A model generated the notes under the pieces. The model was not told the DNA's origin. It searched no databases and was given only the letters and a program-made list of their open reading frames with translations. 7,012 nt of DNA from JAIVJN01 sp036732565 (GTDB lineage Bacteria; Acidobacteriota; Vicinamibacteria; Vicinamibacterales; UBA2999), in assembly GCA_036732565.1 (NCBI GenBank), contig DAINCF010000382.1:1-7012 (forward strand). The letters are read 5' to 3'. This document shows, piece after piece, positions 1-6,120 of this stretch. Positions within the stretch are counted from its first letter, which is position 1; every line of letters begins with the position of its first letter. The translations under genes and the position numbers were made by a program.

Positions 1-641
1 GGGGCTGAAGAGCTGGCGTGGGGGCCCGCTTTAGCCGGCCCTGGTCCGCCTGAAGGCGGACCCCACGCGGAATTCTGGCTCGCAAGTCGTCCGAGCAGCG
101 CCAGCGCGGCGCAGACGAAGAAGACGTCGAGGACGGATTTCTGAACGATGAAGTCGAAGAAGATCGCCGGACCGTAGAGCGCGAGCGCCAGCCCCGCACC
201 CAGGCCGACACGTGGCGAGAACCAACGCATCCCGGCGTACCAGACCAGCACGCACGAAAACGATCCGACGATCGCTTGCGCCACGCGCAGCGTGGTCAGA
301 TCCGCTCCGAACAGCCTGTAGATGGCGCCGATGAAGTAGGGATAGAGCGGCGCCTGGTAGAAGACCTCGCGACCGATCCAATCCCCGGCGGCGATCTGCC
401 GCGCCCACGTGTCGTAGCCGCGCGCGTCGCCCATCAACACCGAGAAGTACGGACTCTCGCGCATCAACCACACGTGCAGCACGCGCACGCTGAGGGCGAA
501 GATGAACAGGGCGACCGCGAGCCGGATGTACCGAATCCGGTGCGGCTCGCCTTCGTCCGCGCGACGCGCTGTAGGGGCGGTTGCGCCTTCGCGCGGCTCG
601 CTTCGGCGGACAGGTCGCGAACCGCCCCTACCTGATGGCAC
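1..641 (-). CDS. GT39/PMT_2-type membrane glycosyltransferase, N-terminal part (3' end beyond the window)
   Basis: About 213 residues are visible and the frame is open to the window edge. After a basic tail comes a first membrane segment (about residues 39-57), then a loop with GDARGYDTWA (71-80) and YQAPLYPYFIG (96-106), then hydrophobic segments near 119-137, 147-165 and 168-185. An acidic first periplasmic loop followed by a P-L-Y-P motif is typical of GT-C enzymes of the GT39/ArnT group, which move a sugar from a polyprenyl-phosphate carrier at the periplasmic face of the inner membrane. The acceptor is unknown. I chose the GTG at 641 because GGAGG lies 6 nt upstream and the frame is open from there; the start overlaps the end of the TPR gene by 14 nt, suggesting translational coupling. 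The next in-frame GTG codons (488, 482) fall inside the first membrane segment. Residues about 4-24 and 191-208 are encoded by palindromic repeats, so the N-terminus is uncertain. The family call is fairly secure; the start is less so. Confidence 0.8.
   Translation of the reverse strand, partial: MPSGRGGSRPVRRSEPREGATAPTARRADEGEPHRIRYIRLAVALFIFALSVRVLHVWLMRESPYFSVLMGDARGYDTWARQIAAGDWIGREVFYQAPLYPYFIGAIYRLFGADLTTLRVAQAIVGSFSCVLVWYAGMRWFSPRVGLGAGLALALYGPAIFFDFIVQKSVLDVFFVCAALALLGRLASQNSAWGPPSGGPGPAKAGPHASSSA
16..68. repeat. Double-hairpin palindromic element inside the glycosyltransferase gene
   Basis: Two adjacent hairpins are visible. The first (22-41) pairs GGGCCCGC with GCCGGCCC around a TTTA loop, with one mismatch. 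The second (43-62) pairs GGTCCGCC with GGCGGACC perfectly around TGAA. An outer inverted pair GCGTGGGG (16-23) and CCCCACGC (61-68) brackets both. On the minus strand the element is read in frame without a stop, giving a Gly/Pro/Ala-rich stretch (WGPPSGGPGPAKAGPHA) right after a hydrophobic segment. The architecture resembles REP-like or miniature mobile palindromes. Its mobility is inferred; no second identical copy is present here. Confidence 0.6.
571..631. repeat. Palindromic element with 12-bp terminal inverted repeats at the TPR/glycosyltransferase junction
   Basis: GTAGGGGCGGTT (571-582) and AACCGCCCCTAC (620-631) are perfect inverted repeats bounding a 61-bp unit whose 37-bp core is also GC-rich. 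The TAG stop of the TPR gene (628-630) lies in the right arm, and the glycosyltransferase frame reads through the whole unit. No T-run follows the hairpin on the minus strand, so it does not look like an intrinsic terminator. It may be a REP/MITE-like insertion, an mRNA-stabilising hairpin, or both. Confidence 0.65.
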
Positions 642-2307
642 TTCGGGCCTCCGCCAGCTCCGGCAGCTTTGGATCTGCCACGTGCCAATTCGCCAGGAAC
701 TGCTGGTAAGCGCGGCGGCTGCCCACAGTGTCTCCCGCCTTCGCCGTCGCCCGCGCGAGGCCAAGCACGGCGCGGCTCCGGTTTGGCGTGCGCGTCAAAC
801 TACGCTGGAACCAGATCACGGCATCCTTGGGGCGTCCGCCTTGCAAGAGCAGCTCGCCATAGAGCTCATCGGCGCCTTTCACCGGGTATGGACGCCCGAT
901 CGGCTTCGGCATCTTCGCTTGCGACGTCGTCGCCCGATCCATGGCGGCGAACGCGTCGCTCGGCCGCCCGACCGCCATCGCGATCAGCGCCTCGAGCTCC
1001 AGCGCCATGATCGTGGTTTGCTCCGTGAGCTCGGCGTCCTGCGCCGGCGCTTTCTTCAGCAGGTCGAGCGCCGCGTTGGCCCGCGGGATGTCGCCGAGCT
1101 TCACGCCAGCCATGCCGAGCACGAACAGCTCGTCGATGTTGTCGAACGAGCCTTGTCCCTTCATCTCGCTCCACCGCTCGCTCTCGACAATGTAGCGCGC
1201 GCGAAGCGAGCCGCGATGGTTGCGCAGCACCAGCGGCCCGGAGCCACGGCCGATCTCGCTGTCGCCGTAGTGATGCCCACCCACCTCGTCGGTGTCCTTC
1301 ACGATCTTCATCGCCTCGTCGACGAGCGCGAGGGCCTCGGTCGCCTTCGCAAAGCGGCCCTGCTGCGTCCATTCGTAATGGAGCCACGCGAGGCTATGAA
1401 AGTCGCGCATCGCGATCGAGAGCCCGCGTCGCTTCGCCCATGCGATCGACGCATCCCAGGATCGCTGGTCCGTCGCCGCCGCTTCGTCCCATACGCCGAG
1501 TTGCACGAACGCGTGGGCCGGCATGTGGAGCGCGTGGCTGGCCGCGGGCGCAATCTGCGCATAGGCGCGGGCGGCCGCGAGCGCCTTCGGCGCCAACGCA
1601 CCGTGATCGTAGGCATGGAGGAGGTAGTGCGCGGCGCCAGGATGCTTCGGGTTCCGCGCAAACACGCCTTCGGCGATGCCGCCGGCCTTCTGACGCAGCG
1701 GCAGCGAGGCGTCCCCACGCGGCAACGTCGCCAGCAGCGCCAAGGCATGGAACGCCTGCGCCTCTTCGTCGCTGGGATTCGCGGCCGCCAACGCACCCAT
1801 CGCCTGCGCGTACGCCGTATCACGGGCGCGCTTGTCGCCTGCCCCGAAGAGCGCCTCGACCGCGGCGAGATATGCACGCTCGCGAGGGGTCTTCGCCTTG
1901 GCAGCCCGCGCGTCGGCCGTCGGTCCAAGCTTCGCCAACGCGGCGCGTGCCTGCGCGACGTCCTCGTGGAACCACAGGGGCTGAGAAAAGCTCAGCGCCT
2001 CGCCCCAGTACGCCATCACGAACTGCGGATCGATCTTCTGCGCCGCACGGAAGGCATCGATCGCGTCCTCGTAGCCGAAGCTATGCAGCCAGCCCACGCC
2101 CCGCAAGAAGTCCGCTTGCGCGCGAGGAGCGCCGGAGTTCGGGAAGACGACCGTGCCGAGGGGAGCTTGAGTGTGCGCCGGGAGCGCGAGGGCAGCGAAG
2201 AGCAAACCGACGAGGACCGCGCGTGAGATCGGTGTTGGGGTCGGGTGAGTCGGGTGGGGCTGGTAGGGCTGGTCGGGCAACGTGGGATCCGATCCTACCA
2301 GCCCCAC
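628..2307 (-). CDS. Secreted TPR-repeat protein of unknown function
   Basis: 559 residues. A hydrophobic stretch (about residues 30-43) ending in AHTQA (44-48) looks like a Sec signal peptide, so the mature protein is probably periplasmic or surface-attached. There is no lipobox cysteine. The rest is helical and alanine-rich with TPR-like units: FLRGVGWLHSFGYEDAIDAFRAAQKIDPQ split over about 68-96, a central region with HALHMPAHAFVQLGVWDEA, and C-terminal units around PKDAVIWFQRSLTRTPN. TPR arrays bind other proteins; no catalytic motif is visible. The gene starts 27 nt after the receptor stop and overlaps the next gene, so it is probably co-transcribed with both. The start is odd: no ATG exists before the signal peptide, and the GTG at 2307 lies in a palindromic repeat, giving an atypical 29-residue Pro/Thr-rich leader. 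A TTG at 2280 is an alternative. The TAG stop lies in a second repeat. A SusD-like ligand-binding role beside the receptor is possible but not shown. Confidence 0.82.
   Translation of the reverse strand: MGLVGSDPTLPDQPYQPHPTHPTPTPISRAVLVGLLFAALALPAHTQAPLGTVVFPNSGAPRAQADFLRGVGWLHSFGYEDAIDAFRAAQKIDPQFVMAYWGEALSFSQPLWFHEDVAQARAALAKLGPTADARAAKAKTPRERAYLAAVEALFGAGDKRARDTAYAQAMGALAAANPSDEEAQAFHALALLATLPRGDASLPLRQKAGGIAEGVFARNPKHPGAAHYLLHAYDHGALAPKALAAARAYAQIAPAASHALHMPAHAFVQLGVWDEAAATDQRSWDASIAWAKRRGLSIAMRDFHSLAWLHYEWTQQGRFAKATEALALVDEAMKIVKDTDEVGGHHYGDSEIGRGSGPLVLRNHRGSLRARYIVESERWSEMKGQGSFDNIDELFVLGMAGVKLGDIPRANAALDLLKKAPAQDAELTEQTTIMALELEALIAMAVGRPSDAFAAMDRATTSQAKMPKPIGRPYPVKGADELYGELLLQGGRPKDAVIWFQRSLTRTPNRSRAVLGLARATAKAGDTVGSRRAYQQFLANWHVADPKLPELAEARSAIR
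648..652 (-). promoter_or_regulatory. Ribosome binding site of the glycosyltransferase gene
   Basis: GGAGG on the minus strand lies 6 nt before the GTG at 641. It sits inside the last codons of the TPR gene, so a coincidence within coding sequence is possible. It is the main reason for choosing this start. Confidence 0.45.
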
Positions 2308-2320
2308 CCGCCCGACCAGC
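2251..2320. repeat. Inverted GC-rich repeat spanning the start of the TPR gene
   Basis: A 17-bp arm (2251-2267, CGGGTGGGGCTGGTAGG) is perfectly inverted at 2294-2310. A second 10-bp arm (2268-2277, GCTGGTCGGG) is perfectly inverted at 2311-2320. The order is A-B-A'-B', not nested, as if two inverted copies of a tandem GGGCTGGT-like unit are circularly permuted. The GTG start of the TPR gene (2305-2307) lies inside the 17-bp stem. The unit almost fills the gap after the receptor stop. No T-run follows it on the minus strand, which argues against an intrinsic terminator. Confidence 0.7.
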
Positions 2321-2334
2321 TTTACCCGCCTATT

Positions 2335-5300
2335 TCAGAACTTCAGACTGAACATCAACTGCGTGATCCGCATGAAGCCGGACTGCACGCGGATTTGGCC
2401 GAAGGTGCTGCTGCCGACCGCCGAGATCGGTCCGCGCACTTTGACGGTGTTGGTCAGGTTGATAACCTCGAAGCGGAACTGGCCGCGCATCGTTTGACCA
2501 AGGCGCACGTCCTTGGCCGCGACGAAGTCCCAATTGTGCCGCGTCGGCGTCCGCACGTCATCCAGGGTGCGTGGCAAGGTGCCGAACTGGAAGAGATCCG
2601 GCTGGGCAAACGCCGCCGGATTCAGCCAGTTGGCTTGAATCCGCTCATCGCGCGAGCCATCGGTTTCGATATCGCCAGAACCGGGATTCGCGCGCGCCAT
2701 GGCGGTGAACAAGTTTGCCGTCGTGTTCGTGTTCGACGACAGCGAAATCGGGAAGCCGCTCTCGAGCGTGATGATGGACGTGACCGTCCAGTCACCGAGC
2801 ACCGCGGCGCCGACACCGCTGTTCAACCAGCGCCTGCCCTCGCCAAACGGCAGCTGAACGATCGGCGCGATGCTGACCTTGTGCGGCACGTCGAGCAGGC
2901 TGAGGCTGTACTCGTCGTCGATGTCGTAGGCGTTCGCGGCCTCGAGCGAATTGCGCGAGAAGAAGTTTCCCTCGCCGAACTGATTGTCCTTCAGGCGGCT
3001 GAACGTGTAGTTGATGCGTGCGCCCCAGCCGCTGGTCGGCCGCTTCTCGAACTTGAGGACCGCGGCGTGGTACTGATTCTCGCCGAGTGTCGCCTGCCGC
3101 ATGAAGACGTTGCCGTATTGCGGGAACGGCCGCAGCGACTGCGCGCGGGAGATGGTCGGGCTGGTCACGTTGAAGCCCTGTCCACGTGGGAGGCCGAAGA
3201 ACGGGTTCGGCACCTGATCGGTGAGCGCCGAGCCCAGCGAGGCCAGCGAGGGATCGAGCTGGTTGATGTTGATGCGCGAGTCGTTGCTGCCGCCCAGACC
3301 GAGGTCGACGCCGCTGGCGCCCACGTACTCGAAGCCGACCGCGATCGCGCCAGGCAGCTCGCGGCTCACGTCCACCGAGTACTGGTGCACGTACGGGGCC
3401 TTCTTGTTCTGGTCGATGAACTCGATCTCGGTGCCGACGCCGGTCAGCGATCCGAGGGCGTTGCCAATCGGTTGATTCAGACCGCCGGGGAACGGATTCG
3501 TGAGCGTCACCGAAGGTCTGCCATTGGTCTGCGTGATCAGCGTCGAATTGTTGAATCCGACCTGCCCGTAGTTGGTGATGCTGGGCGCGGGATAGTTCCA
3601 TGGCGCCCAGTAGATGCCGTAGCCCGCGCGCAAGACCGTCTTCGGGTTGAACGAGTAGACCACGCCCAAGCGGGGAGACACCTTCATTCCAGGTGGATCC
3701 CCTTGGTAATCGTTGGCGCCGTTCTGACCGGCATACATCAACCCGCCGCGAACCGGCCGGCCGTTCACCACGATGCCGCCGAGAGCACCGTCGGGGGTGA
3801 GGTTGGGATCGAAACCCACGGTGAAGCGGTTTTCCGCCTCTTGCAGGCCATCTTCGTGCTCCAGGCGGACGCCGTAATTGAACGTCAGCTTCTGCCCGAC
3901 GCGGAAGTCATCCTGTGCGTAGAAGCCGTAGTACTTGGTGAAGACCTGTAGCGGGTTGGACAAGCCGACACGGCTCTCCTCACCAGGCAGCCCAGACGGA
4001 TACCCGAGCAGGAAGCTCGCGAACGCGTTGCCCGACGGCGTCGCGCCGTTGACACCGTTGACGTTCGGGTTCACCGATGTGAAGGCCCGGTCGAAGCGGA
4101 ACTCACCGGACGTGTCTTCGTACGATTGGAAGTCCAGACCGATCCACCGGAAATCGGCGCCGAACTTGAACGTGTGCCGACCAACCAGTTTCGTCAACGC
4201 ACCATTGACGCCCCAGGAGTGCCAGTTGCGATCGGTCGGATCGATCGCGCCGGTCATCCGGGTGAAGTCCGAGCTGTTGTAGTCGGTCGCGCGAACCTGC
4301 GGGAACTTCGGTACCTGCAGCGCGTTGGTGAACGTCGGCGAGAAACCCAGCGACGCGGGATCGAAATCCACCGACAACGTGTCGTCGTCGATGAACCGCG
4401 TGTAGCCGTAGCGGAGGGCGATGACGGTGTTGTTGCCCGGCACCCAGGTGTTGTTGAGCGCAAGCACGTTGACGCGACGTTGAAGAATGTAGTCGCCCGG
4501 ATCGGCGAAGCGGTTCGCGCCGGTGAGGCCGGGTTCCCAATAGTCCGAGCACGGCTCGTTCGATCGGTTGTAGAGGTAGTAGCCGGTCAGCTGGACGGCG
4601 TCGGAAATCTTGTGATCCACCTTGCCCGTATACATGATCGCTCGGTTGACGAGCTCCGCCGTGCGACTGAAGTTGTTGCTGCCGTCGCTGACATCCCTGT
4701 CGGGTGCGGGGATGACGGCGGTGATGTTCGCGGACACCGGATTGATCCGATCCGCGGGAATGATGTTCCCCGGAAATGGGCTGCGGCCAGTGCCGTCCGC
4801 ATTGCCCGTCAGCGGATCGTAAATCACGACGAGCCGGCCGGCGCTGTCGAAGCTTTGTGAGAAGTCTCCGCGGCGCTCGCGGCTCGTGGGCATGCGCAGG
4901 TTGCCACCGCGCGTCTCGTTGGTGCCGTAGCCCTCGGCCGCGAACCAGAAGAACGTGCGATTGCGGAGAATCGGACCGCCGAACGATCCGGCGCCGAGAT
5001 GGTAGTAGGTGTTCGGCTTCGGCTGACCGGCCAGCTCGGAGAAGTAGTTGTTCGACGAGCCCCACTTCGGGCGGAGCTGATAGAGCCCGCTCCCCCGCCA
5101 GCTGTTGTTGCCCGACTTGGCCGCGACGTTGAAGATGCCGCCACCGGTGCGGCCTGTCTCCGCGTCGTAGGTGTGGACCTGAATGCCAACCTCTTCAACC
5201 GACTCCATCGTCGGGTTCGCCGTGGCGCGGTTGCGCATGTCGGTGATCGGCACGCCGTCCAGCAGGTAGTTGTTGCCGCGACGCGTGCCGCCGCCCAGCG

Positions 5301-5844
5301 AGAGCAACGCCGCGTTGGTCTGATCCTGCTGACGGTTGTACTGGGAGTCACCGGATGCGACCACCGTGGGCACGGTGACCGCGAACAGGAACGCCGCGCG
5401 TCCACCGCTCGGCAGCGAGCTCAGCTCCTGCTGCGTAATGGTGGAACCGGTAGACGCGTTGGAGGTGTCGATGAGCGGTGCGGCGCCGGTCACCGTAATC
5501 GTCTCTTGCACCTGGCCGACCTCGAGCAGCACGTCGAGGGTGACGAACTGCTGCGTGCTGATGCGCACGCCCTTGCTCTCGTAGGTCTTGAACCCGGTCA
5601 GGGTGGCCTTCACCGTATACGTGCCGGGGGTGACAGCCGCGAAGCTGTACTCGCCGGCATCGTTGGTCACGGCGTCGCGCGTGGCCCCGTTGCCTTCATT
5701 GATCAACTCGACCGTGACGCCAGGAATGACGCCACCCGCCTCTTTCACCGCGCCACGCAAACCACCTGTAAACGTCTGCGCCAATGCCGAGCCGGTCATG
5801 GCGAGACCAATACACAACGACAAAACGGCCGTAAGGCTCTTCAT
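2335..5844 (-). CDS. Oar-like TonB-dependent receptor with N-terminal carboxypeptidase-regulatory domain
   Basis: 1169 residues, within the usual 1000-1200 range of this family. Residues 1-22 form a signal peptide (MKSLTAVLSL..., cleavage near ALA/Q). About 26-110 is a CarboxypepD_reg beta-sandwich (PGVTVELINEG, NDAGEYSFAAVTPGTYTV). ETITVTG at 114-120 precedes the plug, which contains NNYLLDGVPITD (191-202) and GGGIFNVAAKSGNN (234-247). The remainder is the outer-membrane beta-barrel, ending in MFSLKF; a terminal Phe is the usual signal for BAM insertion. The protein should import a large ligand using TonB-ExbBD energy; the ligand is unknown. I chose the ATG at 5844 because GGAGGA lies 6 nt upstream and the signal peptide starts there. 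An earlier in-frame start at 5874 would add ten residues before the signal peptide. The mature protein appears to have a single cysteine, in NEPCSDYWEP. It heads the probable leftward operon. The family is secure, the substrate is not. Confidence 0.93.
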   Translation of the reverse strand: MKSLTAVLSLCIGLAMTGSALAQTFTGGLRGAVKEAGGVIPGVTVELINEGNGATRDAVTNDAGEYSFAAVTPGTYTVKATLTGFKTYESKGVRISTQQFVTLDVLLEVGQVQETITVTGAAPLIDTSNASTGSTITQQELSSLPSGGRAAFLFAVTVPTVVASGDSQYNRQQDQTNAALLSLGGGTRRGNNYLLDGVPITDMRNRATANPTMESVEEVGIQVHTYDAETGRTGGGIFNVAAKSGNNSWRGSGLYQLRPKWGSSNNYFSELAGQPKPNTYYHLGAGSFGGPILRNRTFFWFAAEGYGTNETRGGNLRMPTSRERRGDFSQSFDSAGRLVVIYDPLTGNADGTGRSPFPGNIIPADRINPVSANITAVIPAPDRDVSDGSNNFSRTAELVNRAIMYTGKVDHKISDAVQLTGYYLYNRSNEPCSDYWEPGLTGANRFADPGDYILQRRVNVLALNNTWVPGNNTVIALRYGYTRFIDDDTLSVDFDPASLGFSPTFTNALQVPKFPQVRATDYNSSDFTRMTGAIDPTDRNWHSWGVNGALTKLVGRHTFKFGADFRWIGLDFQSYEDTSGEFRFDRAFTSVNPNVNGVNGATPSGNAFASFLLGYPSGLPGEESRVGLSNPLQVFTKYYGFYAQDDFRVGQKLTFNYGVRLEHEDGLQEAENRFTVGFDPNLTPDGALGGIVVNGRPVRGGLMYAGQNGANDYQGDPPGMKVSPRLGVVYSFNPKTVLRAGYGIYWAPWNYPAPSITNYGQVGFNNSTLITQTNGRPSVTLTNPFPGGLNQPIGNALGSLTGVGTEIEFIDQNKKAPYVHQYSVDVSRELPGAIAVGFEYVGASGVDLGLGGSNDSRININQLDPSLASLGSALTDQVPNPFFGLPRGQGFNVTSPTISRAQSLRPFPQYGNVFMRQATLGENQYHAAVLKFEKRPTSGWGARINYTFSRLKDNQFGEGNFFSRNSLEAANAYDIDDEYSLSLLDVPHKVSIAPIVQLPFGEGRRWLNSGVGAAVLGDWTVTSIITLESGFPISLSSNTNTTANLFTAMARANPGSGDIETDGSRDERIQANWLNPAAFAQPDLFQFGTLPRTLDDVRTPTRHNWDFVAAKDVRLGQTMRGQFRFEVINLTNTVKVRGPISAVGSSTFGQIRVQSGFMRITQLMFSLKF

Positions 5845-5850
5845 ACTCGC

Positions 5851-5856
5851 TCCTCC
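5851..5856 (-). promoter_or_regulatory. Ribosome binding site of the TonB-dependent receptor
   Basis: GGAGGA on the minus strand is 6 nt before the ATG at 5844. It supports that start over the upstream in-frame one at 5874. Confidence 0.8.
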
Positions 5857-5953
5857 AGCAAGAAGTAGCCGCAAGACACCGGACCCACCTGGGGAGTCGA
5901 TCCGGTCGTACCCGCTTCACCCAAAAACGCCGCGCCGAGACGAGTGCAGAGCA

Positions 5954-5973
5954 GTTTGTAAACGGTTTGTTAC
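5954..5973. promoter_or_regulatory. Possible operator: two direct repeats one helical turn apart
   Basis: GTTTGTAA (5954-5961) and GTTTGTTA (5965-5972) are near-identical and 11 bp apart, so they face the same side of the helix. The same stretch contains TGTAAACGGTTT, which matches the first part of LacI/GalR-type operators but lacks their CA end. It is a conspicuous AT-rich island in otherwise GC-rich DNA between two divergent genes. No regulator gene is visible in the window. Confidence 0.3.
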
Positions 5974-5987
5974 TGGTGTACGCGCGG

Positions 5988-6016
5988 AGTCTACGGCAGC
6001 TGAGGCGGCCGCGCAA
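5988..6016 (-). promoter_or_regulatory. Weak candidate sigma-70-like promoter for the leftward operon
   Basis: On the minus strand TTGCGC (6016-6011) is followed after 17 nt by TAGACT (5993-5988). Only 3 of 6 and 4 of 6 positions match the consensus. Transcription would begin near 5980, leaving a leader of about 135 nt and placing the direct repeats at 5954-5973 just downstream of the start, a typical repressor position. Confidence 0.2.
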
Positions 6017-6045
6017 GCGTCGTTTCGAGCGGTCCGCGAAGAGGG

Positions 6046-6075
6046 AGTGACGAGTTTCGACGGTTCTGCTACCAT
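6046..6075 (+). promoter_or_regulatory. Candidate promoter for the molybdenum hydroxylase genes
   Basis: AGTGAC (6046-6051) and TACCAT (6070-6075) are separated by 18 nt, close to a sigma-70 layout. Transcription would begin near 6082, giving a leader of about 40 nt. The rest of the gap at 5845-6120 shows no credible gene or RNA. Confidence 0.3.
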
Positions 6076-6107
6076 TCCGCGCGATCGGCTCACAAATTTG
6101 CGGCTTC

Positions 6108-6113
6108 GGGGGA
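6108..6113 (+). promoter_or_regulatory. Probable ribosome binding site of the (2Fe-2S) subunit gene
   Basis: GGGGGA lies 7 nt before the ATG at 6121. The match to the anti-SD is moderate. It supports this start over the internal ATG at 6145, which would still keep the Tat motif. Confidence 0.5.
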
Positions 6114-6120
6114 TCGCTCC

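Noticed and set aside
31..471. Minus-strand open frame of 146 codons at the left end
   Set aside because: It is an Arg-rich frame overlapping the membrane-protein frame, which has proper hydrophobic segments and GT39 motifs. The real gene is the neighbouring frame, open to the edge.
502..2226. Long plus-strand open frame (574 codons) opposite the TPR gene
   Set aside because: The product is Arg/His-rich without domains or a signal, and the minus-strand frame gives a coherent signal peptide and TPR repeats. It is an antisense shadow typical of high-GC DNA.
2251..2310. Intrinsic terminator after the receptor gene
   Set aside because: The stem is strong but no T-run follows on the minus strand, and the next gene starts inside it.
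2251..2320. Functional H-type pseudoknot
   Set aside because: The arm order fits on paper, but there is no linker nucleotide to span a 17-bp stem, so both helices cannot form fully at once.
2245..3951. Long plus-strand open frame (568 codons) opposite the receptor's barrel
   Set aside because: The composition is Arg/Val/Ala-rich with no recognisable motif, while the minus strand encodes a clear TonB-dependent barrel.
5845..5874. Extended start of the receptor at 5874
   Set aside because: It would place ten residues before a well-formed signal peptide and swallow the GGAGGA site that fits the ATG at 5844.
5879..5910. Inverted CCGGA/TCCGG pair with a small CCCACCTGGG hairpin upstream of the receptor
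   Set aside because: The arms are short (about 5 bp) and expected by chance in GC-rich DNA; no regulatory role can be supported.
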